Below are positions 17,841 through 26,703 of a DNA stretch of 64,000 bases, one piece after another. The notes under the pieces are model-generated. The model was not told where the DNA came from. It did no database searches and saw only the letters and a program-made list of their open reading frames with translations. Origin of the DNA: Clostridium sp. BJN0001. Its GTDB lineage: Bacteria > Bacillota > Clostridia > Clostridiales > Clostridiaceae. Within the stretch, counting starts at the first letter, position 1. The number at the start of each line of letters is the position of its first letter. Location: assembly GCF_022869825.1 (NCBI RefSeq), contig NZ_CP094971.1, positions 1,179,501 through 1,243,500 on the forward strand. Direction: 5' to 3'. Position numbers and translations under genes: made by a program.

Positions 17841-19382
17841 GTGAATATAGTAACTTTAATAATAATAGATATTATAGTTCTATTAATTTTAGGAATGATA
17901 GTATACAAAATTATAGAAAATGAATCTAAGAAAAAGGCAGAATTACTAAAGAATCAGGCTAAAGATGAACTTGATAAGGCTAAAAAAGATGGTGAAACTT
18001 ATAAAAAGGAACTTATTTTTGAAGCTAAAGAAGAAGTTCATAAGATGAGAAGTGATTTTGACAGAGAATCTCGTGACAGAAGAAATGAGGTTCAGAGGCT
18101 TGAAAGAAGAGTTTTACAGAGAGAGGAATCGCTCTATAAAAAGGGTGATCAACTTGAAAAGAGAGAACAGACAATAAGCGACAGAATGGCAGAAGTTGAG
18201 AAAACTGAAACAGAAGCTCAAAAGCTTTATGAAAAGAGAAGAAGTGAACTTGAAAAAATAGCTTCTTTAACTGGTGATGAAGCAAGAGAAATTCTTTTGG
18301 ATGAAGTTAAAAAGGAAATTTCTCATGATGTTGCAGTTATGATTAAAGACATTGAAAGCAGAGCAAAAGAAGATGCTGATAAGAAAGCAAAAGAAATTAT
18401 TACAACAGCTATTCAAAGATGTGCTGCGGACCATGTATCTGAGTCGACTGTACATGTTGTGTCTCTTCCAAACGATGAAATGAAAGGCAGAATTATCGGA
18501 AGAGAAGGAAGAAACATTAGGACTTTAGAAACTTTAACAGGGGTAGATTTAATAATTGATGATACTCCAGAAGCAGTAATACTTTCAAGTTATGACCCTA
18601 TAAGAAGGGAAATAGCTAGAATAGCACTTGAAAAGTTAATAGTGGATGGCAGAATTCATCCTGCAAGAATCGAAGAAATGGTTGAAAGAGCAACAAAGGA
18701 TGTTGAAGTAAACATAAAAGAAGAGGGCGAACAGGCCGCTCTTGAAACAAATGTTCATGGACTTCATCCAGAGCTAATAAGGCTTTTAGGAAGGCTAAAA
18801 TACAGAACAAGTTATGGTCAGAATGTGCTTAAACATTCAGTAGAAGTATCATATCTTGCTGGAGTTATGGCCTCAGAGCTTGGATTAGATGTTGCTTTAG
18901 CTAAAAGAGCAGGTTTACTACATGATATTGGAAAAGCAATTGATCAAGAAGTTGAAGGACCTCATGCTTTAATAGGTGGGGATATTGCTAAAAAGTATCA
19001 TGAATCTACGTTAGTTGTTAATGCTATTGCTGCTCATCATTCGGATGTCGAAATGCAGTCCTTAGAAGCTGTACTTGTTCAGGCAGCAGATGCTGTATCT
19101 GCAGCAAGACCTGGCGCAAGACGAGAAGCTGTTGAGACATACATTAAGAGATTGGAAAAGTTAGAAGAAATTGCAAATTCATATGAAGGTGTAGAAAAGT
19201 CATATGCCATTCAAGCTGGCAGAGAGATTCGAATTATGGTTAAACCAGACAAAATTGATGATGCAGGAGCAGCTGAACTTGCACACAATTTAGTTAAAAA
19301 TGTTGAAGAACAACTTGAATACCCAGGACAGATAAAAATAAATGTCATAAGGGAAACAAGATCAATAGACTATGCAAAATAA
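17841..19382 (+). CDS. rny: Ribonuclease Y
   Basis: Membrane-anchored endoribonuclease that starts bulk mRNA decay in Firmicutes. The 513-aa protein has an N-terminal membrane helix (residues 2-22), a long coiled coil (about 30-200), a KH domain with [10 protein letters not shown] and an HD domain with H361-D362 in HDIGKA. The GTG start follows AGGAGGTG; an overlapping ATG 2 nt earlier is out of frame and hits a stop at once. It has its own promoter and terminator. Confidence 0.97.
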   Translation: MNIVTLIIIDIIVLLILGMIVYKIIENESKKKAELLKNQAKDELDKAKKDGETYKKELIFEAKEEVHKMRSDFDRESRDRRNEVQRLERRVLQREESLYKKGDQLEKREQTISDRMAEVEKTETEAQKLYEKRRSELEKIASLTGDEAREILLDEVKKEISHDVAVMIKDIESRAKEDADKKAKEIITTAIQRCAADHVSESTVHVVSLPNDEMKGRIIGREGRNIRTLETLTGVDLIIDDTPEAVILSSYDPIRREIARIALEKLIVDGRIHPARIEEMVERATKDVEVNIKEEGEQAALETNVHGLHPELIRLLGRLKYRTSYGQNVLKHSVEVSYLAGVMASELGLDVALAKRAGLLHDIGKAIDQEVEGPHALIGGDIAKKYHESTLVVNAIAAHHSDVEMQSLEAVLVQAADAVSAARPGARREAVETYIKRLEKLEEIANSYEGVEKSYAIQAGREIRIMVKPDKIDDAGAAELAHNLVKNVEEQLEYPGQIKINVIRETRSIDYAK

Positions 19383-19411
19383 AAAAGGCTTTATTAAAAG
19401 CCTTTTTTTTA
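19381..19411 (+). terminator. Intrinsic terminator after rny
   Basis: AAAGGCTTT paired with AAAGCCTTT around a short ATTA loop, followed by a T8 tract; it begins at the rny stop codon. Confidence 0.9.
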
Positions 19412-19439
19412 CATAATTGAATAATGGGTAAACTTATGC

Positions 19440-19468
19440 TTGAAATTAATTGAGAAATCGTTTATACT
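19440..19468 (+). promoter_or_regulatory. Promoter of ptsH
   Basis: TTGAAA (19440-19445), 17-nt spacer, TATACT (19463-19468), 51 nt before the start codon. Confidence 0.75.
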
Positions 19469-19518
19469 GAAATAGTTAAGTGCTATATTTATTATATTTA
19501 TGTAAAGAGGTGTGTGTT

Positions 19519-19779
19519 ATGACAGAAAAAGAAGTTGTAGTAAAAAATGGTTCAGGACTTCATGCAAGACCAGCTACATTATTAGTAAAAAAGGCTTCAT
19601 CTTTTAAGTCAGATATTAATATAGAATATAATGGCAAGAAAGCAAATGTAAAAAGCCTTATCGGAGTTTTATCTCTAGCTGTTACTGAAGGAGCAAAGAT
19701 TAAATTCTCTGCTACTGGTGCTGATGAAGCCGCAGCTGTTGAAGAATTAGCAAAATTAGTTGAATCATTAGAAGATTAA
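19519..19779 (+). CDS. ptsH: Phosphocarrier protein HPr
   Basis: An 86-aa carrier of the sugar phosphotransferase system. It has His15 in GLHARPA, phosphorylated by enzyme I, and Ser46 in NVKSLIG, the HPr-kinase site used for carbon catabolite control in Gram-positives. Keeping both residues separates it from Crh, which lacks the histidine. The ATG follows AGAGGTGTG; an upstream in-frame start 39 nt earlier has no SD. It is monocistronic here, with no ptsI beside it. That position after rny differs from the Bacillus ptsGHI arrangement. Confidence 0.95.
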   Translation: MTEKEVVVKNGSGLHARPATLLVKKASSFKSDINIEYNGKKANVKSLIGVLSLAVTEGAKIKFSATGADEAAAVEELAKLVESLED

Positions 19780-19785
19780 TTTTAT

Positions 19786-19822
19786 AAAAGGGGTTCCTTA
19801 TTTTAAGGAACCCCTTTTTTAT
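19786..19822 (+). terminator. Intrinsic terminator after ptsH
   Basis: A 15-bp perfect stem, AAAAGGGGTTCCTTA (19786-19800) and its complement from 19804, with a 3-nt loop and a T-rich tail. One of the strongest terminators in the window. Confidence 0.95.
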
Positions 19823-19917
19823 TTTAGTATAATTACTGATTAAATACAAAAAATATGATATAATATGAGAGTTATGATAGAAAAAATTCGCAGATTATTA
19901 CTTTTGGAGGTTTTTTA

Positions 19918-21348
19918 ATGAGAAATTTATACAGTACACCTTTAAATTCAAGGTATGCATCTAAGGAAATGAGTTTTATATTTTCCGAAGATAAAAAGTT
20001 TACTACTTGGAGAAAATTATGGGTAGCTCTTGCTGAATGCGAAAAAGAGTTAGGCCTTAATATTACAGATGAACAAATAAAAGAGTTAAAAGCTCATGTA
20101 AATGATATTAATTATGATGATGCAGCAAAAAGAGAAAAAGAAGTAAGACATGATGTAATGAGCCATGTATATGCATATGGACTTCAGTGCCCTCATGCAA
20201 AAGGAATAATTCATCTTGGTGCTACTTCATGTTTTGTTGGAGATAATACAGATATTATAATAATGAGAGATGCTCTTTATTTAATAAAAGAGAAGATAGT
20301 TACAGTATTAAATCATCTTAAAAATTTTGCATTAAAGTATAAAGATATGCCAACACTTGGATTTACACATTTTCAGCCTGCACAGCTTACAACTGTTGGA
20401 AAGAGAGCAACACTTTGGATGCAGGATCTAGTAATGGATATTGAAAATATAGATTTTGTTATTGAGAATTTAAAGCTTAGAGGCGTTAAAGGAACTACAG
20501 GTACACAGGCAAGTTTTATGGAACTTTTTGATGGAAATCAGAAAAAAGTTAAGAAGTTAGATCATATGGTAGCTGAAAAAATGGGCTTTAAGAAATCATT
20601 TGCAGTTACAGGTCAGACTTATCCAAGAAAACTTGATTCAATTATCTTAAATACATTATCAGAAATTGCACAAAGTGCCTATAAGTTTAGCAATGATTTA
20701 AGACTTCTTCAAAATATGAAAGAGATGGAAGAGCCATTTGAAAAACATCAGATAGGATCTTCAGCAATGGCATATAAGAGAAATCCTATGAGAAGTGAAA
20801 GAATGAGTTCTCTTTCAAGATACGTTATAGTTGATTCATTAAATCCAGCTATAACAGCAGGTACACAATGGTTTGAAAGAACTCTTGATGATTCTGCAAA
20901 TAAGAGATTATCAATTTCTGAAGGATTTTTAGCACTTGATGGAGTACTTAATTTATATATAAATATTGCAGAAAATATGGTTGTATATGATAAGGTAATA
21001 GGATCTCATGTACAGAGAGAACTTCCATTTATGGCAACTGAAAATATTATGATGGAAGCTGTAAAAAATGGCAAGGATAGACAAGAACTTCATGAAAAGA
21101 TAAGAGTACATTCAATGGCAGCAGCCCAAAGAGTTAAAGGTGAAGGACTTAATAATGATTTAATAGATAGAATCATTAATGATAAATCATTTGGACTTAC
21201 TAAAGAAGAAATTCTTGGAATTATAGATCCTTCTAAATTTATAGGAAGAGCTCCAAGCCAGGTTACAGAATTTATAGATGAATATGTAAATCCTATAATA
21301 GATTCAAACAAGGAAGCTATAAAGATAAAGAGTGATATAACTGTTTAA
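19918..21348 (+). CDS. purB: Adenylosuccinate lyase
   Basis: Fumarase-superfamily lyase acting twice in purine synthesis, on SAICAR and on adenylosuccinate, releasing fumarate. The 476-aa length and the signature SSAMAYKRNPMRSE (around residue 280) fit the longer subfamily, which also includes the animal enzyme. HLGATSCFVGDN is a further active-site segment. The ATG follows TTGGAGG. Upstream, TGATATAAT (19856-19864) looks like an extended -10. It is monocistronic and not next to other pur genes. Confidence 0.96.
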   Translation: MRNLYSTPLNSRYASKEMSFIFSEDKKFTTWRKLWVALAECEKELGLNITDEQIKELKAHVNDINYDDAAKREKEVRHDVMSHVYAYGLQCPHAKGIIHLGATSCFVGDNTDIIIMRDALYLIKEKIVTVLNHLKNFALKYKDMPTLGFTHFQPAQLTTVGKRATLWMQDLVMDIENIDFVIENLKLRGVKGTTGTQASFMELFDGNQKKVKKLDHMVAEKMGFKKSFAVTGQTYPRKLDSIILNTLSEIAQSAYKFSNDLRLLQNMKEMEEPFEKHQIGSSAMAYKRNPMRSERMSSLSRYVIVDSLNPAITAGTQWFERTLDDSANKRLSISEGFLALDGVLNLYINIAENMVVYDKVIGSHVQRELPFMATENIMMEAVKNGKDRQELHEKIRVHSMAAAQRVKGEGLNNDLIDRIINDKSFGLTKEEILGIIDPSKFIGRAPSQVTEFIDEYVNPIIDSNKEAIKIKSDITV

Positions 21349-21430
21349 TCGTATATATTTCTGCAGATATTAAACATACTGAATGTTATTCTCCCAAATA
21401 ATAAATATGTAGAAATTACATTAATATATG

Positions 21431-21439
21431 TGGTATAAT
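21431..21439 (+). promoter_or_regulatory. Extended -10 promoter element
   Basis: TGGTATAAT, an extended -10 with perfect TATAAT, about 70 nt before the DUF6398/TPR gene; no good -35 is visible. Confidence 0.5.
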
Positions 21440-21507
21440 AAAAAAAGTGCAAAAAAATATAAAGGTTTTGTATTTTGATACAGAACAAACAAAGGAGTTA
21501 TCAGGAA

Positions 21508-22659
21508 ATGCAGAAATTATCTAAAGCAGTAGATGATAAGTATGAAGATATTAGTAATAAACTGAGCGATTTTTCAGATAAATTTCTTACATCTGATTAT
21601 AAAAGTTTATTAATAAGATCATTAAAATTGATATATGAGAATAATAAAGAGAATTTAATGAAAGGTAAAAGTGAATCATGGGCTTGCGGTTTAGTTCATG
21701 CGTTAGGAACTATAAATGGGCTTTTTGATTCAAAAAATGATATTTCTCTAAAAGTTTCTGATTTATATAAAGCATTTAATATAAGTAGTAGTACAGGTCT
21801 TAATAAATCAAAAGACGTAAGAAAATTATTATCGCTTGATGAGAATTCTGATAAATGGAAAATATCAAAAAATATGCAGAATGAACAATTTAGGTTTTTA
21901 GTAGATAGAAGATATTTTAAAGCACAAAAAGTTGCTGATTATGCATGGAATATGAAAAACTTTAAAGACAGTCAGGTTTATGCTAAGGATGCATTAAAAA
22001 TATATGAAAATTGTTCAGATGCATATATAATATTATCAAAAAATCCAGCTTTAACAGATTCTGAAAAGATTGAAATTTTAAATAAAGCAGTAATGGCAGC
22101 ACAGAATGTATTAGGAATTAAAGATGACTTAGATACTGTAGATAAAAGAATTTATAGTTTACCAATAGCAAGACAGTTTTTTGGTGCTAAGTATACTTTA
22201 GCAAAACATTTATGGAAGATTGGAAAAAGAGAAGAAGCTATTACTAATCTTAAAGATGTAGTCAATTTTGATAAAAAAGATTTATTAATGGCTAAAGGAC
22301 TTCTTTCACATTGGCTTATAGAAAATAATCAGTATAATGAATGTCAAGAACTGTTAAAGAAATATAATGATAGATCTCTTATGCTTATTTATGCTGAAGC
22401 TGCTCTACTATTTAAAATGAATGATAAAAGCGATGCTGAGAAAGCTTTAAGAAGAGCATATAAGAGAAATCAATATGTATTTGATTATATATTAGGAATT
22501 AAGAAGTTACCTAAGGTTTTACATAAAGTAACGAAAAAAGGTTCAAATGAAGAAGCTATATTTTATGCGAAGCTAGGACTTAATATATGGGATAATGAAG
22601 AAATGAAATCGTGGATTAAAGTTAAAAAACTCGATTTTGAAATTGAGAAAATGATTTAA
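21508..22659 (+). CDS. DUF6398-like domain plus TPR-type repeats
   Basis: A 383-aa soluble protein. The N-terminal 110 residues match what I know of DUF6398 (SWACGLVHALGTINGLFD, then a helix-turn-helix-like DLYKAFNISSSTGLNKSKDVRKLL). The rest is helical and organised as TPR-like pairs (ADYAWNMKNFKDSQVYAKDAL, LWKIGKREEAITNLKDVV, YAEAALLFKMNDKSDAEKAL). It may be a DNA- or protein-binding adaptor; no activity is known to me. The ATG at 21508 lies 10 nt after AAGGAG, preferred over the TTG 33 nt upstream. It is monocistronic. Confidence 0.75.
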   Translation: MQKLSKAVDDKYEDISNKLSDFSDKFLTSDYKSLLIRSLKLIYENNKENLMKGKSESWACGLVHALGTINGLFDSKNDISLKVSDLYKAFNISSSTGLNKSKDVRKLLSLDENSDKWKISKNMQNEQFRFLVDRRYFKAQKVADYAWNMKNFKDSQVYAKDALKIYENCSDAYIILSKNPALTDSEKIEILNKAVMAAQNVLGIKDDLDTVDKRIYSLPIARQFFGAKYTLAKHLWKIGKREEAITNLKDVVNFDKKDLLMAKGLLSHWLIENNQYNECQELLKKYNDRSLMLIYAEAALLFKMNDKSDAEKALRRAYKRNQYVFDYILGIKKLPKVLHKVTKKGSNEEAIFYAKLGLNIWDNEEMKSWIKVKKLDFEIEKMI

Positions 22660-22692
22660 AAAAAACCTGCATTTTATGCAGGCTTTTTTATT
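22660..22692 (+). terminator. Intrinsic terminator
   Basis: CCTGCAT (22666-22672) / ATGCAGG (22676-22682) with a TTT loop, A-run before and CTTTTTTATTT after. Confidence 0.9.
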
Positions 22693-22773
22693 TAAGCTTA
22701 AACTATAATTTATTTTTCAGTATCTTACTTTTTTGTATAATTAAAATATTTAAATTTAGGAGATGATTCTACT

Positions 22774-23430
22774 TTGGAAGAAGATTTACATATATTATTT
22801 GATTTAGATGGAACAATTACTGACTCTTGTACAGGAATAATTAATTCCATAATATATTCGCTAAAGTATTTTGGAATAGATGAAAAAAATATGGAAAAAT
22901 TAAAAAAATTTATAGGACCGCCACTTTTGGAATCTTTTAGTAAATATTATGGCTTTAATAAAGAAAAATCACAAAAAGCATTATATAAATATAGAGAATA
23001 TTACGCCGATAAAGGAATATTTGAAAATTTTTTATATGATGGAATAGAAGATTTATTAAGAAGACTAAAAGAAAAAGGAATACATATAGTTCTTGCAACA
23101 TCAAAACCAGAAGTTTATGCAAAGAAAATTCTTAAATATTTTAATATAGATAAGTATTTTGATTTTGTATCTGGAGCAGATTTTGAAGAGACAAGGGTTA
23201 ATAAAGATGAAATTATATATTATGCATTAAAAGAACTAAATATTACTAATAAATCAAAAGTTATAATGATAGGTGATAGGCAGTATGATATTTTAGGAGC
23301 TAAAAAAAATGGAATAAAGTCGATAGGAGTATTATATGGATTTGGAACATTAGAAGAACTCAAAACAAATGGTGCTGATTTTATTGCAAAAAATGTTTCG
23401 GATATTTTTAAAATTATTAGTAATGTATAA
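22774..23430 (+). CDS. HAD-superfamily phosphatase, Gph/PpaX-like
   Basis: A 218-aa subfamily IA HAD hydrolase. Motif I is DLDGTITDS (nucleophile and acid Asp near residues 10-12), motif II the Thr/Ser in ATSKPE, motif III the Lys in that region, and motif IV MIGDRQYDILGA. An alpha-helical cap sits between motifs I and II. Likely substrates are phosphoglycolate, pyrophosphate or sugar phosphates, which the sequence cannot separate. The start is TTG, 11 nt after TAGGAG; no in-frame ATG is nearby. The K+ channel gene follows after 26 nt. Confidence 0.85.
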   Translation: MEEDLHILFDLDGTITDSCTGIINSIIYSLKYFGIDEKNMEKLKKFIGPPLLESFSKYYGFNKEKSQKALYKYREYYADKGIFENFLYDGIEDLLRRLKEKGIHIVLATSKPEVYAKKILKYFNIDKYFDFVSGADFEETRVNKDEIIYYALKELNITNKSKVIMIGDRQYDILGAKKNGIKSIGVLYGFGTLEELKTNGADFIAKNVSDIFKIISNV

Positions 23431-23456
23431 TAATTTTTTTTATTACAATAATAATA

Positions 23457-24233
23457 ATGGTGATAAATTTGAAGCTCAAAGAAGATAAAAGTAGATTTGA
23501 TATTCTTATTGGATTATTATCTTTAATTTCTGGATTAATTGTGATTATAGATGAAAAGAATAATTTTAATTATGAATTTTATATTTTATTATTAATAATT
23601 AGCTGCTTTATATGGTTAATATTTTTTGTGGAATTTATTTATAAATTTTCTCTTTCAAAATATAAATTAAGTTTCTTTTTATATAATAAAATAGATCTGT
23701 TATCATTAATACCATATTATATTTTTATTTATATGCTTAAGAATTATGATGCATATAGATTTCTTATTTTAATACATATTTTGAAGATAATTAAATTTTC
23801 AGTTATGATGATTAAATTTGAAAAACGTATTTTTAATAATGTAAAAAATAATCGCATTTTATATCTTTTTACAATAACCATATCAATTATTATAATTGGT
23901 TCAATGAGCATATCTATAGTGGAAAAAAAATCTTTTTCTGATTCATTGTGGTTAACTATAGTAACAATTACAACTGTAGGGTATGGAGATATTAAGGTCA
24001 ATACGAAACCTGGAAGATTTATAGCAGGAATACTAATGGTTATAGGAGTAGGCTTTGCAGGTCTTCTAACTGGTGCTATCTCTTCTTATTTTATAAAGGG
24101 TTCTTTTAAAAAGAATAGTAATTTTGAAATTGAAAAAATAAAGAAAAAACTTGATTCTTTTGACGATCTTACAGATAAAGAAATATTAGACATATGCGAT
24201 AAACTTAAGAAACTTAAAGAAAAGGAAAAATAA
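23457..24233 (+). CDS. Six-helix potassium channel
   Basis: A 258-aa membrane protein with about six hydrophobic helices and a pore loop between the last two: TIVTITTVGYGDIKV contains the K+ selectivity filter TVGYGD. The fourth helix region (HILKIIKFSVMMIKFEKR) has scattered lysines like a weak voltage-sensor S4. The soluble C-terminal tail is short and lacks an RCK domain. The start is unclear. The ATG at 23457 has no SD, while an in-frame TTG at 23469 is preceded by GGTGAT. The alarmone synthetase gene follows after 15 nt. Confidence 0.85.
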   Translation: MVINLKLKEDKSRFDILIGLLSLISGLIVIIDEKNNFNYEFYILLLIISCFIWLIFFVEFIYKFSLSKYKLSFFLYNKIDLLSLIPYYIFIYMLKNYDAYRFLILIHILKIIKFSVMMIKFEKRIFNNVKNNRILYLFTITISIIIIGSMSISIVEKKSFSDSLWLTIVTITTVGYGDIKVNTKPGRFIAGILMVIGVGFAGLLTGAISSYFIKGSFKKNSNFEIEKIKKKLDSFDDLTDKEILDICDKLKKLKEKEK

Positions 24234-24248
24234 AACGGGGGGACATTT

Positions 24249-24932
24249 GTGGAAACCAAAAAAAATTTATGCGAGAAATTTTTTCCCCAGGAAAAAAGTA
24301 TCACGCAGCAGTATGAAGAAAAATTTGATGAAATAGAACGTATAAGTATGATATATAGATCTGCTATAAAAGAAATAAGTACAAAAATATCAGTACTTAA
24401 TGACGAATTTAGCGTAGATAGAAAAAGAAATCCTATAGAGTATATAAAAACTAGAGTTAAATCTCCAAAGAGTATAATGGGAAAACTTGAGAGAAAAGGT
24501 TTTGAAATGACTATGAGATCTGCAATGCAAAATTTAAACGATATTGCTGGAATAAGAGTAATATGTTCTTTTGTAAGCGATATTTATGAAATTGCAGATC
24601 TTTTAATAAATCAGGATGATATAACTTTAATTCAGAAAAAAGATTATATAAAAAATCCAAAGAAAAATGGCTATAGAAGTCTACATCTTGTACTTGAAGT
24701 ACCAGTATTTTTTTCTGATAGCGTAAAGCCAATACGTGCAGAAGTACAGATTAGAACTATAGCAATGGACTTTTGGGCAAGCCTTGAGCATAAATTATAT
24801 TATAAAACAGAAATAGGAGAAGATACTTCTTATATAAGAAAAGAACTTAAAGAGTGTGCTGATGTTATTTCATCTACAGACTTAAAAATGCTTGAAATTC
24901 AAAAGGAAGTTGAAAAAATTGGATCTAAGTAA
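24249..24932 (+). CDS. Small alarmone synthetase (RelA/SpoT synthetase domain)
   Basis: A 227-aa single-domain GTP pyrophosphokinase of the RelQ/RelP group, making (p)ppGpp from GTP/GDP and ATP. Family motifs are KSPKSIMGKLERKG, the DIAGIRV motif, NGYRSLHLVLEVP and EVQIRTIAMDFWASLEH, containing the conserved catalytic and GTP-stacking residues. There is no HD hydrolase domain and no TGS/ACT region, so it is synthetase only. The start is GTG after a run of six G's (GGGGGGAC), an unusual SD. It sits 15 nt downstream of the K+ channel gene and is probably co-transcribed. Confidence 0.92.
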   Translation: METKKNLCEKFFPQEKSITQQYEEKFDEIERISMIYRSAIKEISTKISVLNDEFSVDRKRNPIEYIKTRVKSPKSIMGKLERKGFEMTMRSAMQNLNDIAGIRVICSFVSDIYEIADLLINQDDITLIQKKDYIKNPKKNGYRSLHLVLEVPVFFSDSVKPIRAEVQIRTIAMDFWASLEHKLYYKTEIGEDTSYIRKELKECADVISSTDLKMLEIQKEVEKIGSK

Positions 24933-25009
24933 ATAAAAATAGAGTAGTACATATTTTAATTCTTATGAATATTATAAATTATAAAACTATTTTTATTTGG
25001 AGGATATGA

Positions 25010-25243
25010 ATGAATGGGTATCAGCTTATAAGCAAATTGCAGACTAAACTTAAACAAGATCCTGAATTTGCAATGAAATTTAACAGAACAGTAAATCAAT
25101 TAAAAAATGTTCCAGGACTTCAAATGAAGATACTTAAGATAGCACAGCTTAGAACTGAACAAGAGAGACAGAGAGCTATAAATACACTTCCTAAGAATGC
25201 AAGAAATGCTGTTTATGAACTTCTTGAATTGCTTGAAAAATAG
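25010..25243 (+). CDS. Small conserved-looking helical protein
   Basis: A 77-aa charged, probably all-helical protein with no cysteine, signal peptide or membrane segment (KLQTKLKQDPEFAMKFNRTV, then LPKNARNAVYELLELLEK). The ATG at 25010 has a GGAGG 6 nt upstream. It is followed by a terminator. I think related short proteins occur in other clostridia, but I cannot assign a function. Confidence 0.7.
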   Translation: MNGYQLISKLQTKLKQDPEFAMKFNRTVNQLKNVPGLQMKILKIAQLRTEQERQRAINTLPKNARNAVYELLELLEK

Positions 25244-25263
25244 CTTGAAAAACATTTAGAATT

Positions 25264-25293
25264 AGGATGCTGCAAAGTGCAGTATCCTTTTTA
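25264..25293 (+). terminator. Intrinsic terminator
   Basis: AGGATGCTGC (25264-25273) pairs with GCAGTATCCT (25279-25288) with one G-T wobble, then TTTTT; lies 20 nt after the 77-aa gene. Confidence 0.85.
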
Positions 25294-25298
25294 ATAAA

Positions 25299-25832
25299 TT
25301 ATAAAATTATTAGACATGGAGGATTAGAGGAAGTAGTTGAGCATATATTAAGTACTGAAAGTTTGTTCTTTGAATTTGTTTTAAGTGTAATTCCAAAATT
25401 ATTTTTATTCTTTATCCATGAATTAATAAAATTTGTTATATTTATGCTTATATATTTGCCAACATCATTTATTCCGATATTTAGTTCTATTTGACTTTCA
25501 TGATCTACTTTAGGAAATGAATTCCATGTAACAGTTGAATAATTATAATTTTCTAAGTTTTTATATAGAGAAAATGTATTATTTCTATAATATTTTATTT
25601 CTGGATATATAGAACTTATTTTAAAACATAGGTAAGCTGTTTTTACTTGCATATTATTTAGTGGTGTTAGATTAAATTTAAATAGAGACTTGTATATGAT
25701 TATTCCAGAATCAGTTTCATCTTTTTTTAATCCAGACAAGAGATATTGAGAATGGCTAAAATTCTTATTTGATTCTTCACTAGATACGTAAGTTACATCA
25801 CTAGCATTGAATGTAATGTTTGATTTTAACAT
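25299..25832 (-). CDS. DNRLRE-domain (CBM96-like) protein
   Basis: A 177-aa single-domain beta-rich protein. A region near the N-terminus with GLKKDETDSGIIIYKSLFKFNL, the middle TVTWNSFP and the end FGITLKTNS are typical of the DNRLRE/disaggregatase-related fold, a jelly-roll usually attached to secreted carbohydrate-active or surface proteins. Here it stands alone, without a visible signal peptide or catalytic domain. The start ATG follows AAGGAG. It is convergent with the 77-aa gene. Confidence 0.75.
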   Translation of the reverse strand: MLKSNITFNASDVTYVSSEESNKNFSHSQYLLSGLKKDETDSGIIIYKSLFKFNLTPLNNMQVKTAYLCFKISSIYPEIKYYRNNTFSLYKNLENYNYSTVTWNSFPKVDHESQIELNIGINDVGKYISINITNFINSWIKNKNNFGITLKTNSKNKLSVLNICSTTSSNPPCLIIL

Positions 25833-25997
25833 AAGAAACTCCTTATACTTAATTTAGACAATATTGCCTCAATACATGTTATGATAGTTATTTGGAAATG
25901 TTGCATATAAATAAAATTTTATATATGTATTAAAACAAGGAGAAATATGTTAAAATTAATTTATTAAAAATTTGAGAATTTATGGAGGTATGCTATT

Positions 25998-26693
25998 ATG
26001 AATAGTAAGAAAATAAAATTTATAGGTACAGGAGTAGTATGCGCATTAGCTACAGTTTCAACACTTTCTGCAATTAAAAAAATTAAAGATTTGTTTAAAA
26101 GAGAGTTTAATAATTTAAATTTTTCTACTGGCATAATACGACAATTTGGAACATTATATTTAGATGATGAAAAAGTTAAACGACCATTAGATTTTGTAGA
26201 TTATAGTGATATAAGAGAATATAATGGTGAAAAAATTGAAATAAGAAACACAGATAAAGATAATGTTTATAAATTATCATGGATTGAAATAAATTACGAA
26301 GATAAAAAGATGCTTATAAGCGATAGAAATATATTAAAAAATATTTCTTTTGATGAACTTGACCTTTTAGGTTTTGTTAAAGGAAAAGTTATTACAATTG
26401 ATGGATATAATTTCATGTTAAGATTATTAAAAGAGTCAGATATTGAAAGAGAATGGGAAAAATATATATTAAACGAAAATGATATATTAGGACTCCCAGA
26501 TAAAGTAAATCAGGATGAATTTGAAAAAGATGTAGAAGATTTATGGCATAATGAAATACCATCATTTATTTATAGCAAAAAATTAGATAATACTAAATAC
26601 TGTTTAGAAAAAGGTAAAGATACTAGAAAAGAATACAGAGATTTTAAAGAAAATACAGGATATAGACCAGTTTTACAGTTACTAGAAGATTAG
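25998..26693 (+). CDS. Membrane-anchored protein of unknown function
   Basis: A 231-aa protein with one N-terminal hydrophobic segment (about residues 8-24, FIGTGVVCALATVSTLSA), then a charged region rich in Asp/Glu/Lys with several Trp. The C-terminus TGYRPVLQLLED is reminiscent of the short FRPVL motif in various Firmicute proteins. The ATG follows TGGAGGT. folC starts 10 nt after its stop, so the two are co-transcribed. No domain recognised. Confidence 0.7.
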   Translation: MNSKKIKFIGTGVVCALATVSTLSAIKKIKDLFKREFNNLNFSTGIIRQFGTLYLDDEKVKRPLDFVDYSDIREYNGEKIEIRNTDKDNVYKLSWIEINYEDKKMLISDRNILKNISFDELDLLGFVKGKVITIDGYNFMLRLLKESDIEREWEKYILNENDILGLPDKVNQDEFEKDVEDLWHNEIPSFIYSKKLDNTKYCLEKGKDTRKEYRDFKENTGYRPVLQLLED

Positions 26694-26703
26694 GAGATAA
26701 AAA

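Noticed and set aside
25267..25494. Plus-strand frame after the 77-aa gene
   Set aside because: It starts inside a terminator hairpin and runs antisense to the DNRLRE gene.
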